From: Gnetum montanum
Lineage: Eukaryota; Streptophyta; Gnetopsida; Gnetales; Gnetaceae
Direction of reading: 5' to 3'
Assembly (NCBI GenBank): GCA_015680685.1
Contig: MNCI01004501.1
Location: forward strand, 1,094,428 to 1,156,427
Length of the DNA: 62,000 bases
Below are positions 22,400-34,094 of this stretch, piece by piece (positions within the stretch are counted from its first letter, which is position 1; the number at the start of each line of letters is the position of its first letter). The notes beneath the pieces were generated by a model that had not been told where the DNA came from, ran no database searches, and was given only the letters and a program-made list of their open reading frames with translations. The position numbers and the translations under genes are program-made.

Positions 22400-22810
22400 A
22401 ATAACACAATGGTTGTTCTAAATGCAAGAAACAACCAATAGAAATCTCTTCCACAATCCAAGACTGATATCTCAACTCACAAGTGAGATACAAGAGAATA
22501 GAACACATAGATCAACACATTAAAAGCTGACCTTAGAGCTATAATCACCTATTGCACTTACCCAATCTCTCTTGCTTAGTTCTCCTTGCATATCAACTCT
22601 CCTCCTCCATTATGAATGAAGGCATAAATCATTATAAAGATTCAAAACCCTAGAAAGCTTTCTACTTGTCTTCCTAAATATTTTCCACATGAATCTGGAG
22701 TCTTTTGGATGTTTCTCAATTGAAACACCACATTAGAGCTTTTCTTATTCTTGAACATAGACGTCTCTTGTTTCTTGTAAACATCTCCTATGAGAGCTTT
22801 CTTCTTAGGA

Positions 22811-23010
22811 GAGACGTCTATTGTTTTTGGAAGATTTCTTCTTTGGACTAGAGACATCTTCACTTTAGGGGAGACATCTTTGGAAAGACGTCTATCTTTC
22901 TAGGGAGACATCTTCTATGAAAGCCCTATTCTCGAGAGAAATGTCTACTATGTTTGGAAGATGTCTTCTATGGACTGAGGATGTCTTCACTTTAGGAAAG
23001 ACATCTTTCT
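22811..23010. repeat. About 127-bp tandem duplication rich in AGACATC
   Basis: The segment 22811-22880 (GAGACGTCTA, GGAAGAT, TGGACTAG, CACTTTAGG, GACATCTTT) recurs at 22938-23010 with an offset of about 127 bp and moderate divergence. The motif GACATCT or GACGTCT occurs about ten times. Confidence 0.65.
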
Positions 23011-23499
23011 ATTTGCAGAGATGCCTATCCTGATGGCCAAAAATAAAGTGCTCATTTTGATGCTAGAAGCCTTTGGATGCCTCTTAACAAGTCCCCATAG
23101 ACCCTAGAACCTCATAAACTCATCAAAATAATCAAAAAACACCTTCAAACATGCCAAAACATTCACAAATATTCATCATAAAAATTAAATACAAAAACAC
23201 ACCAAAAACTAGACACACACATCTAGGTCTTCTCCAAGCGTGAAGCATGCAAAAACAACTTGTAGGACAAATTCAAGGAAATTGGAAGACATGTTCCTAT
23301 GCTAGCTCTCCCACCCTTCAAAAAGTGAACTCATGTGAACAAGGGAGTAGTGGTAGAAGTGATCCCCCACTCAACCTATTTGGTCTCATGGATCCATACA
23401 ACATCTTCAGTAGATTGATGCTTCCAATGGATCAAATATTCATGCCTCTTGACACCCTAAGTGCTAGAAGCTTTCCTTTGCTTGAGTATGATTGCCTTC

Positions 23500-24525
23500 T
23501 TTTCCATTGAAGGCTTGGACAAACGAATGGTCCCCTTCAACTGATTGATGTTTCCCTATATGGTTTTCTCATCAACTGGTCCATGATAGTGCATTAGATC
23601 TGAATCATGAAATAAAAAAGACATACAAACATCATTTGGTAAATCAATCTCAAAATTGTTATCATTAATTTTAACCTTGATTTGAAAGGCCCCATCTTCT
23701 TAGCTTTCAATTTGGAGAAGTTAACACCTCTCAATTGCTTCTTCTTCAAGAGCATCCAAACCAAGTCATTAATAGAAAAATTAGGCTTCTGCTTATCCTC
23801 ATTACTCTTGAGGACTCTTTCTTTGGCCTTCTTATCAAGATTTAATTTTACTTATGCATGGAAATCCCTCATCTGTTGCACAAAATTAGCATGAAGTTGA
23901 GCTTCACCATCAAATCCCTTCAAAGTGTCCACCATCTTTGGATAAAACCCATAGTTAACCTCAAATGGGATTTTTCCAATACCAACATGAAAAGCCTTAT
24001 TATATGAAAAGTTAGCATGACACAACAAGTTTTTCCACCTATTCAGTTATCCATCACACAAACATCTCAATATGTTTAGCAAGTATTTATTCACCACCTT
24101 CATTTGGCCACCAGATTATGGGTGATATGCACTAGAAAAATTTAAATTTATTCCTAAAATCTTCCAAAGGGTCCTCCAAAAATGACTTGTGAACTTAGAG
24201 TCTCTATCACCAAGAATATTTAAAGGAATATCATGTGACATCACAACATGTTGGAAAAATAAATTTGTAACATGAGAAGCATCACTCGCCTTCTTGCATG
24301 GAATAAAATGTGCAATTTTGGAGAACCTATCCACAACAATAAAAATTACATTGTTCCCACTCTTGGTCTTTGAAATACCACTTACAAAGTCCATTAACAC
24401 ACTTTTTCATGAATTTTTGGGAATTGGTAAAGACATATAGTATCCATTCACACCTTTACCTCCTTTTAAATTTTGACATTTCAAGCACTCCTTCACAAAT
24501 TTTGAAACTTTAGTTGTCATAGGTA
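23500..24525 (-). pseudogene. Chromovirus-like integrase, partial
   Basis: Ty3/gypsy integrase on the minus strand. From 24525: zinc-finger end (FVKECLKCQNLKGG), catalytic core (DFVSGISKTKSGNN, VVDRFSKIAHFIPCKK, GDRDSKFTSHFWRTLWK, FSSAYHP), then after a stop the region holding the third acidic position, and the GPY/F-like C-terminal module near 23680-23640 (MGPFQIKVKIN, EIDLPNDV). The first two catalytic Asp residues are kept; the Glu lies in a disrupted part (SGGQMKVVNK reads K at that place). No chromodomain is convincingly seen. RT is absent: the sequence changes character at 24525. Confidence 0.75.
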
Positions 24526-24529
24526 TTAT

Positions 24530-24825
24530 AAGGACCACGTAGACTAGGCAGTTGAACAAAATAGGAAATTTTCAACAACTCACAGTACTGGGCAAAGTTG
24601 GCTGAATCTCTTTAAAGTAAGTCATTTGTAGTTTACATGCAACTCAATCGTTACATTTCTCACAACCGCACGCCGCAACAGCACACACACATACTCACAT
24701 TAACTACTGAGTTTATTTGGAGGTATTTGGGCCTTGGTGTTGCCAGAGACCAGCAGGCACCTAAATCCTGTTCGAGGACACTCGTTGGCGGTCGCGTCCC
24801 AAACGGTCGCCAACAGTTTTAATTA
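24530..24825. other. CpG-rich island of unknown nature
   Basis: About 300 bp that keep CpG and CNG sites (ACCGCACGCCGCAACAGCAC, GGCGGTCGCGTCCC) between AT-rich neighbours. It ends with an inverted repeat GTTGGCG (24784-24790) / CGCCAAC (24808-24814). A 61-codon plus-strand frame at 24637-24822 has no recognisable motif. It could be the end of a younger transposon; no partner copy is in the window. Confidence 0.4.
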
Positions 24826-25533
24826 GCTATATGGCTTATAGGCACATATAGTTAGAGTTTGAATGTGGACAATGCCAATTTTAAAAGGCATACATATTAA
24901 ATATATAATATATATAAATTAAATAAAAAAATTGAAGTCAATTAGGGAACTTTTATAGCTTATCCTTATTTAGTCATGTGTACTTACTTTTTCCTTTCCT
25001 TTTTAAGTAGAGTTGGAGTAGCTAGTGCATAATTCAGCTAGCACATAACACATTATCAATGTTTTTATAAGATTATGATAATTTCTTATGTTTTAAGATA
25101 TCATTGTAATCTATCCAATATTGTTACTTGATAATGTTATACTTGGTAAATTAAATTTGATAGACATATTTATGGATTGCTTTCAATGCACTTGAACCTT
25201 GAATTTATATAAGTTAATTCTATTAATGTTATTGCCATTTTTCTAAATAATAATTTATTTATATTTATATTATTATTTTATCTATGTATTTGCTCTAGTG
25301 ATAGGTTAAGTTGTGGTTAGAGCTTTGTTATTGCTATTGAAATTATACTTACATTGTATACCCTTCATTTGATAATGAATTGAGTTATTTCTCTTGCTTA
25401 ATAATGATTTAGATATGATCACTTTCTCTTGGATTTGGTTTAGTTATGTAGTTTTTAATTATCTCTTATTTTGTTGGTTTATTCTATTACATAATATCCT
25501 ACTAGCCCAATCTATGTTAAGAGATATTATAAG
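24826..25533 (+). repeat. Possible 5' LTR of a gypsy relic
   Basis: AT-rich, non-coding, and ends right before a primer-site-like sequence at 25535. The upstream boundary is not visible. Assignment is by position only. Confidence 0.35.
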
Positions 25534-25534
25534 T

Positions 25535-25545
25535 TGGTATCAAAG
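25535..25545 (+). promoter_or_regulatory. Primer binding site, initiator tRNA-Met type
   Basis: TGGTATCAAAG, one base different from the TGGTATCAGAG complement of initiator tRNA-Met used by many plant gypsy and copia elements. A gag-like frame follows on the same strand, which supports the call. Confidence 0.6.
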
Positions 25546-25589
25546 TTGAAGATTATCAAGTACCTAATAGACCATAGTAATAGTAACAA

Positions 25590-26550
25590 AAAATGGTAGG
25601 CAAGAATGGTAAGAGAAATGTTGTGCTAATTATCCTTATTTCCACAAATAGGGAGAGCTTAGTTAAATAGGAAAAGTTTATGTTACTAGAGAATCCAAAG
25701 GTGTAGGTGGTACCTATGCCACAATCACTAAAATTAAGGTATTTGCACAAGTCCTAAAATTTTTAAATGCACAAATAAAGGTACTAAATATGACAAGCAT
25801 AGAAACTATGGGAAGAAATGCTAATAACATAAAATTATAGTAAAAGTCAAGAAACAAGTCAGGCATACCTTGATGAAGTAGTTTAGATGTTTTGATCCTT
25901 TTATTTCTCTTTGTTTTGAGGATGCTTCTATAGCAATGGAGTGGTTAAGAGAAGTTGAGAGAAATTTCACCCAATTAGATTCTTCAAAAAGTAATATTCT
26001 AGGCTTACAATGTACTAGCTTCACAGTATGTTAGAGAAATGGTGGCTTTTAAAGAAAAGGTTTATCTCAAAGGAGTATAGTGACCTAGTAATATTTTGGT
26101 TATGGAATTAGATTTATATGATGAAATTATTCTCATGCATTAGTTATCAAAATATGATGGAAGGTTCTTAACCTTCATTCCTTAGATGATGATGAAGCTT
26201 TGATCTAGACAAAATAAAGGGCAAAGCTAAGCTTGGTTTCCTAGTAAGACCTTCAAGAAGCTTTTGAGAAAAAGACATAGTTGTTTTGCAACATGAGTCA
26301 GCTAGCTAGAAACTAGTTAATTAGATTAGATCCAATAGCTAGAAAATTTAGTAGCATGTTTAAAATAGAGAGTCCTAGTTTACTTTTAATACAAGATACT
26401 GAATTTGATATTGCTTTAATACCATGAGTTGAATCTATTTCTGGGGTAGTTTACTAAACATCACCTATGGAACTAGTAGAATTAAAGCATAAAATTGAAG
26501 AGTTGATGGATAGAGGTGTGATACATCCAAGTGTGTCTTTTGTATTAAGA
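25590..26550 (+). pseudogene. Ty3/gypsy relic: gag joined to RT start
   Basis: A gag-like block at about 25880-26020 reads EDASIAMEWLREVERNFTQL, the pattern of chromovirus gag. At about 26395-26545 the same strand reads DTEFDIALIP and then MELVELKHKIEELMDRGVI followed by HPSVS, the sequence that precedes RT motif 1 in gypsy polyproteins. Only about 400 bp separate the two, so most of gag, the zinc knuckle and protease are missing: an internal deletion. Stops are frequent. Confidence 0.65.
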
Positions 26551-29280
26551 TGTTTGACTTTTTATATTTTGAAGTTATGCATCAAAGAAGGATAAAAACT
26601 CCAAAGAAATGTGGAAGATAATAGCTAGAAAACCTTAGAAAAGCATAGTTTTATGCTAAAAGGTAAAAGAACGAGGAGAAAGTATTGTCCCACATGATAA
26701 GAAGTTGTAAGTCCTATACACTTCTCAAGCTTAAATTAAAGTAAAAAGCTTCTATTGTACAAAACAATGAACCATTACATTTGAGCCTTGATAAATGAAT
26801 TAAGGATGATTTTACCTTAAGATCTTCTTTCACCTTTCTTGCTCCATATTTTATGCTTTTAAGAAGGTGTTCTAGTTCTTCATTCAAGCTCCATGAATTG
26901 CATCCATATCTTGCATTCTTGCAACCAAGTTTGTCCCATTTCCTCTCCCATGGTAGGCCCTAATTCCTAAATATCTTACAATTCTCTCATATTATTCTTA
27001 CATTCTCATAATCCAGATTTCTTACAATCCTCACACTCAAACCCTCATGTTTTTCTCAAGAATTAGTCCAAGATGAAGGAGCTTATGCATCTAAGAGGTG
27101 CTATAATTTCATGTTCTTATGTTTATGTTTTCATGCATATGCTTTAGTTAATGTTTTAGCTTTAAAGCCATTCTAATTATTGATATTTACTCCATGAATA
27201 TTAGTGTTTACTCCTTTAACATGTTAGATGATTATGTATGTTATTTTTCATGAAGAATGATAGTTGAGATTGAAGGTATTTTGCAAGTATTTGGGTCTAT
27301 GTGCTGTGTTTCTAGATAAGATTGGTAGCCATGAATGACCAAAATTTTCCTATCAATTTCTTATAAATTTAATGTTTAGTATCAAGCTAAAGTCATTTTC
27401 ATGCTTGTGGTGATATTGCTATATATTTATGAGCATATTTGATGTTTATTTCAGCCCTAATTATGTCATAATTTTGTGTTAAAGCATGGACATATTTATT
27501 CATGTTAAAGGTGTCTTTTGCGTATGTTAAAGGGAAAGTTAAATTTCATTTTTAAGTTTATGAAAGTGATTTTCTAATGTCTTGAAAATAAGCCTACGAT
27601 GTTAAGGCATGTTTTTAAGAATTTTACGTGCACATGCATGTTCATTATGTTATCCAATTTTATCTTAGGTAACTCATTCATGGAGAAGTTTATTTGCCTT
27701 CCAAATTCTATATCATGTGTGGTCATTTTCATGTTTATAGGCTAATTTAGCCCATGCTACATTACATTTGAGCTTTCTAAACTATATCCCAGTTAAATTT
27801 ACCTTTGAATTTATCAAATTCCTCATTAATTTGAAGCTACAATGCTTAATTTTATTTTCTAGCAATACCATAAGCAGACCATGACTCTTTATTTGTACAG
27901 AGTTTAGACCATGACCTTTGGTCAACTCATGGCATATATAGAGTTAAAATGTCTCTATCTTGGGCCATCATGGCCTAATGATGACTTGTACTATGATATC
28001 TCGAGATCATCATGACTTGTGGTCTTGACAGTTTGAATACAAGAGTAAAGGGTAGAAGATTTTTAATTTAGGAGATTATCATGATTTAACCACAAAAGAT
28101 GGTCAGGTAATCACAAGATTACGATGACTCTTGATTACCTCAAGAGGCCAAGGATAATGAAAAAGTAGCTTTAGTAGCCACCACAACTTGACCACAACCC
28201 ATGGTTAGGCCACCATGAGGCCACCATAACTCATGGTAGGAAACCATAGGCTAGCAACTACTCATGGTCATTGTTTTTAACCTCAACAACAAACCACGAC
28301 CTAACCATGACATGAATGTTATCACCATGAGATGATTATTAGTAGACCATGACTCATGGTTAAGTCAAATTTTTGGATATTTATAATTTAAGAATATAGC
28401 TTTTGGGACTAGCCTTTATGCATCATAAAGAACTTTCACTGCATCAACTTTGACATCTTCATGGGGTAAACTAGTACTATTTGTAAAAAATAAAGATAGA
28501 AACTTGAGATTATGCATAACATACTGATAGTTAAGCTAAGTAATGATTAGAAACTAATATCCATTGTCTCAAATTAAGGACATGTTTAACCAACTAAGAT
28601 AGATAATTTTTTTATTTAAGATTAATTTATATTTTAACTATTATCATGTAACCCCTCTTCATAGACGCCTCAATGCAGTAATATAACTCATTATGTGTAT
28701 GCATGTGTAGCTACAGTTTGGGATGTAGTATTGGCTAGTTACTTTGCATTACTTTAAGTATATTATGGTATAGTATATGAGGCTTATGATATTCCATGTT
28801 ATTTATATAAATGATGGTGTGCATTGATTTGTTGGGTTGTGTTAAATAGACACTGACTCATAGAAATAAACAATTTATAGGCCAAAGTAGCAGATTATTA
28901 TGTATTTATGATTTATACTTGTGTCATTATACTATGCATGATGATGATGTGTGTATTTTTTATTATTTTTTGATGCGCATTTGGTTTCATTAATTTTTGA
29001 TTTGATGTCCTTAAATGTTAGTTACGAGTCATGAGATTAAGGGGTATTAGTTAGGTTGAAAAATTAGAAAATAGCCTTATGAAAGTTCATATAAATAAAA
29101 TAAGTTTATTTTTTATAAAGAACTTAATATAAACCATTTTTATTTCTAGTTCTCAATTAAGAATTATTCCTTTTGTGGAGTTTCTAAAAATCTATTCACT
29201 TCTATCATGATTTCATTTCTTTGTAGATTTTGATGTTTTTTGAACTGTTTGGAAGCTAGTGTCATGATTGTTATTGGAAC
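26551..29280. other. AT-rich unassigned DNA with dyad-rich part
   Basis: No coding frame. TGTCCCACAT at 26684 is a common plant LTR start and may mark one. Bases 27870-28365 are crowded with ACCATGA/TCATGGT half-sites, the best being a perfect 7-bp inverted pair around one base at 28346-28360. Confidence 0.35.
28346..28360. other. ACCATGA-C-TCATGGT inverted repeat
   Basis: Perfect 7-bp arms with a single central base; the core is ATGACTCAT. Further half-sites of the same kind occur over the preceding 480 bp. Confidence 0.5.
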
Positions 29281-30972
29281 CCTCTCCTCCTTATGCCGTA
29301 GGTTGGAGAGAATTAAATTGGTTAGAACCCCTAATGAAATGATTGGTCATGGTAAGAGACATGAATAAACAAACTAGACAGTGAAAGAAACGAAGGAAAC
29401 TAGCATGAAGTCATAATCCTGAAGAGAAGAGAAGAGAAAAGTAATAGCAAAAGAAACAAATACATAAATATAAAATCATATCAATATAAAAATAGTAGAA
29501 AAGAAATAGGATAACATAAATTGTAAAAATGAATCCTATAATATATATAAATAATATAATGTATCAAGTCTAAACCATACATGATCCATAAATTCATATA
29601 TGGGAAAAGAGAATGATTGTCTAATACAATGCTAAAAATGACAACATATAATATTTAAAGATCTTAACTAAGACGTAATGTCATCAAGATTATATAATCA
29701 TGAAAAATTATTCAAAATTTTTCATCTCCATTCCAAATTAATCAGCCTGAAAATAAAATGGGTTATCAATATAAAACTAAGTGAGAAACCTTGGCCACAT
29801 TTCCAATCATCAAATGGATAGATATCATGGGAATTAGGAGTATGGATGAGTTGCAAAATATGTTAGTTGAACAAGCACATAGTAAAACAACTAGGACATG
29901 TATAAAAACATAAAAAAGCATGATCAAAGCATCCATTCATCATATAATGTTGAAATCAAGATTTTCCCATTCCAACCATCACCACAAACAACGAGGCTAG
30001 CACACACCATACTCAATTTTTTATGTGTATTATGTTATCATGTGCATTTGCCAAATTCTAAAACCAACATGAACCCAAACCAAATATCAAATTACAATGC
30101 ACATGAATTTATTATTAGTATTAACTAGAACATGAAGCATTACCTAGGACATCACATCCTATGTTTTTCAAACATACCGATGCTAGAGGCATTACCTCTA
30201 ACATTCTAGAGGTACAGCCCAAATAGAAAAGGACTAAGAATCCATGAAATCACCCTCTTCTATAGGATGGAGCCTAAAAAAAGAGCCACACTAGTGCACT
30301 CTATAGTGGGGATCAATCATCAAAATCATATCTAGGAAGTGCATCTCCAATTGGCCATACCAACTCGATGCTATCTTCAACACCCAACAACCAAATAACA
30401 CATAAACATGGTAACCAAACTGATAGTGGAGGACAACAATGAATCAAAGATTTTGTTTTATCTAGATATTTAACAATATAAAATATACTTAAAAGGATAC
30501 CAATCTAGTGAATCACATTATACTAATAGATCAAATCTCATCACATGGTAATCTAGCATCATGAGGAACCAAAAACCATAGCCAAGAAAGCTTACATAAC
30601 ATAATCATATTCCAAGATGTCAAAAAAGTCCAAGAAGAAAAAATTCAATCCAATAATAGAGGGGATTTGATAGATTTTAGAAAATCTTAGAGAGATGTCA
30701 TGACATCTTGATGAAGAAGTTGAGAATGAGATGTCATGACATCTCAGAGGAGAAGTCTTAGGTAAGATGTGATGACATCTTGGGCAAGAAGTCTTGATTG
30801 AGATATTATGACATCTCAAGTAAGATATTTTTCATGACAATGAGATTTCTCATGAAAAATTAGAAGCATATTATCTTAGGCTAAGACATTTCATGTGAAA
30901 CATCTCAAAGAAAGTGGAGACATCTTGGCCAACCTAGAGACATTTGGAACTGAGATGAGATGTCTTGCCTAT
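29281..30972 (-). repeat. Probable continuation of an old chromovirus LTR
   Basis: Non-coding, with a small hairpin (CCTCTA/TAGAGG, 30195-30212) and a 36-bp repeat (30693-30836). It ends at the left target site of the Athila-like element at 30973. If the two elements between 30973 and 56309 are removed, this DNA joins 56310-57943, the LTR of an older minus-strand chromovirus; GACATCT-type motifs occur on both sides of the join. This joining is inference. Confidence 0.4.
30693..30836. repeat. 36-bp tandem repeat with palindromic core, 4 copies
   Basis: AGATGTCATGACATCT, a 16-bp perfect palindrome, is at 30693 and 30729, with changed copies at 30765 and 30801: exactly 36 bp apart each time. 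The palindrome at 30729 extends to 18 bp. On the minus strand the unit is 12 codons and reads RCHDIS plus a Ser/Thr-rich half within a 75-codon frame (30592-30819). Confidence 0.88.
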
Positions 30973-31792
30973 TGATGAGTGGTGAGGTACCCTATGCCTA
31001 ACCATATGAATCACTAAGGCATCACATGTGATCCAATTGAATTTTGTGGACCTATAGTTATCTCATACACTAATTCCTCAAGGAAGTGAAATGGTGTTGA
31101 GAACATTTTTTGTCTTCCCAACTACACTTGTGAGGCTCAAGGGTATGGTTTTTGTGTAACTGAGGTATATGAATTTTTATCATTTTATATTTTATGAATG
31201 TAATCACCTACAACAAAAATAAGGGTAGAGTACATTGAAAACTAATGTCTATTGTCTATCTAGCCTAACATAAGTAACCGCCCCACTTTCCTAAACACAT
31301 ACTGAACACATATAGCATTGCTAGGTTACCAAACATTAAGCGTTGCTAGGTTACCAAGTACTATATGAATGCTCAAAGTGTTCATGATCTTGTTCACTAA
31401 TTGCTAGAGATAAATTATTTAATCAAATGCATTAAAGTAAAGAACAGAAAAGTAAAATGTAATAAGGACAATATTAAGCTATTCTCAATGCTGTAAGGAT
31501 TGTCAAAAGAGTTTATTTTATTCCCGTTACACTACTGCGCTTAGGTACATTAGTGCTTGAACGAAGAACCGTATACACTTTAGACTTCTTCTATGGGCAC
31601 TTAGAAAATATTCTAACTCTAGGGGGAAGAAATAGCAAGAGCTTCGCTACCTTGCTTGAAAATTGAAAATTCACTAATGAAAAACTTCCCCAAAACTAGA
31701 GCCTAGGAATAGTATTTATAAACTCAAGGTATATAACTCGACATCAGATCTAGGCCCTGACGTCATGGTCAACATCAAATAGTGATTCATCA
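30973..31792 (-). repeat. 3' LTR of Athila-like copy 2
   Basis: 820 bp; begins TGATGAGTGGTGAGGTACC on the plus strand and ends ATTCATCA. Aligns with 41086-41913 along its length. TATA-like TTTATAAAC lies on the minus strand near 31715-31723; the U3 beyond it contains TGACGTCA-type palindromic sequence instead of the GCGATATCGC repeats of copy 1. Confidence 0.85.
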
Positions 31793-31805
31793 TACCCCCA
31801 CAACT
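31793..31805 (-). promoter_or_regulatory. Polypurine tract, copy 2
   Basis: AGTTGTGGGGGTA on the minus strand, directly before the LTR start TGATGAATC. Confidence 0.65.
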
Positions 31806-34094
31806 AAATAAAAACTCATCCTTGAGTGAAGAAGAGGAGGAACAAGTTGTTTACAATATAACATATTGGGTAGGTATGGGATTATTGATTGACATGAAAA
31901 ACTAACTTAGATGAAATAGACATATAGAATCTAAGTTCCCAAGTGTATGGAATTACAATTTGTACAACATTGGATGTTCATGAGAAGAGGAGTGAATACC
32001 CTAGAGCATATTGAGATCCAATACCTCTTGGAAGTAGGAGAATGAAAGAGAGAAGAGATCCTTTGATCATGAACGGTCCTCATTTTGTGGTATTGCTACA
32101 TCATCCTTGGTAAAGATAGTCTCACTTTTAGTCCATGCTTCCCATTGCAATCATAATAGGATCATGAATTAGTATGTAATGTGCAACACATAGTGATTAA
32201 ATGACTTATCTTGTAGGTGGTTACACTCAGCTAAGTTGTGATTATGGTAGATTGGTTTCTTTGAGTAGTGTTAGTGGGAAGGTTGACAAATAGGGTAAAA
32301 TAGATAAGTGGTTGACTAGATTAGAAAAACATTTAATATAAGGAAATATTTGACAAGGGTATAAGAATTCAAAATAATAAAAAGAAAAGTTCACTTGAAA
32401 ATATTGTGAAAATGTGCACAATTGGATGTCATTGATGGGGTAAACAAAAAAAAATTGATTGTGAAAATGTTTAAGGGTAAAGAACTTAACTAACCCAACC
32501 AAAAGATATGCAAGTGGGTCCTCCCCAAAGCTGGCATAGGCCTTTTATGCCCTTGCATAACTTCAAACCAAAGTGTTTGTGGGCTCTATGGATGATGAAT
32601 GGTTACAAAATGTTAAGTACAAAAACTCAAAAGTCACTAACTAAGGATTCCAACACATCAAACTAAAACATGAAATTAGTAGTGAGGTGGAACATGGAAA
32701 TCATAGATGGATAAGAGAGAATGAGAGTGGAATGGAGTTCCTAATTATGGTCACATGAAGTCCCTTGTGGGTTTTATGGTTAAATGACTTGATAGGATCC
32801 ATCTTTAGTCTAGACCAAAACCAACCACTTTCAGTGACTTCGCATTGACATTCTAAGACCAATCCATCCCTTGAGATACAAGAGTGCTCCTATAGAACAA
32901 CCAACATTCCAAATTAGAGAAGAATTAGGAAGTGAGGAAGGACATTAGTTAGAGAAGACGAGTCCCATAACCAGTGCTTGTAGCCCATTTATTCTAAGGG
33001 GTGTGCTTTGAATTCCCATTATTTTTTTTTTGAAATGAGAACCACACCATGCAAAGACAAATGCATTTATTTTGTCCAAAGGGTATGCTTTAAATCCTCA
33101 TCTTTTTTTTCTTTTCTTTTCTTGGTGAGAATCACACCATGCTAGGACATATGCATTTATTTTGTCCAAGGGGTGTGCTTTGAATTCTCATCATTTTTTA
33201 TGAGAACCACACCATGAAAGGACTTATTCAACTTTCTTTATTGATTGGCATGGAATGGTAAGAAATTCATGGAAACACACATGCACCTAGGCAAACAAAA
33301 AAGTACAAAGAATACCAAATCCCCTTGAAGCCACACTCTGTTCAAACCTTTGAATCCTTCCCAATTCTGGAAACTACCAAAGTCATAAATTTATTAAAAT
33401 TTTATTAATGAAAAGGGACTGCATGTTTTCAAAATAAGGAAAACCATGGAGTGTGTTGATGGATGGATGTTGTGGACTCAATATCTATTACATGAAAAAA
33501 AACCATGTCCTAATTATCTGTAACAAAATTCAAAGCTAGAAACTTGACACCAACAATCAAATAACAAAATAGTACATACCAACATCAAGAAATGCATTAC
33601 GAATGTACCTAACACTTATTAACTAAAAGTTAGAAAATCACACCAACTAAAATAAAATATAAAAGAAAGTGTAAATTATTCAAGAAATATCAAATGTACT
33701 AATGATGATGTAAAACAAAAATTACAACAGATTAATAATATAAAAACAAAAAGATGTAAAATAAAGAACATGTAAAACAAAAGGTTGTAAAATGAAAAAT
33801 GTGTAAAATAAAAAAGTTGAAAAAATGAGGAGTTGCTTAAATGGTTAGCATGATTGGCCATCTCCCCCCTGACTAAGTTAAAAGAAGGAGATCTGAAATA
33901 TGAAGTGTCATTGTCCATTAGATGAGGTGCTTATTGCATTAGCCGATGTATGCTCATGGAAAGGCTTAATTTGTTGGATGTTAACCAACTATTTCTTATT
34001 TTGGGCTCTCAGGTTTATAGATCATCATGGCCCTTGAAGGAAAAGTTTCATAAATGATATAAGGTCCTTTCCACAACATCTGGAACTTAGTTCA
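31806..34094 (-). other. 3' non-coding region of copy 2 between pol and LTR
   Basis: 2.3 kb without a recognisable domain on either strand. It holds a three-copy tandem repeat at 32998-33221 and a T/C-rich run on the plus strand at 33101-33120. An extra ORF is found here in some Athila and Tat elements; none is evident. Confidence 0.5.
32998..33221. repeat. Tandem repeat, about 82-90 bp, 2.5 copies
   Basis: Units start GGGTGTGCTTTGAATTC (32999), GGGTATGCTTTAAATCC (33081) and GGGTGTGCTTTGAATTC (33172); each contains a T run, then GAGAA(C/T)CACACCATG and ATGCATTTATTTTGTCCAA. The third unit is cut short. Confidence 0.85.

Larger units (their letters stand above)
22010..23235 (-). repeat. Probable 3' LTR of a chromovirus-like element
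   Basis: Follows the integrase C-terminus (minus strand) and has no coding frame. It holds a duplicated block with AGACATCTTC-type motifs (22811-23010), a hairpin at 22381-22399, and ends against the LINE at about 22009. LTR boundaries are not sharp because the second LTR is not in the window. Confidence 0.45.

Noticed and set aside
30693-30836. CRISPR-like array
   Set aside because: The 36-bp units are contiguous with no unique spacers, and the setting is a plant retroelement.
33676-33918. Membrane-like 80-codon frame (env-like) in the 3' region of the Athila-like element
   Set aside because: The hydrophobicity comes from T-rich sequence (Phe/Leu codons) and there is no supporting motif or longer frame.
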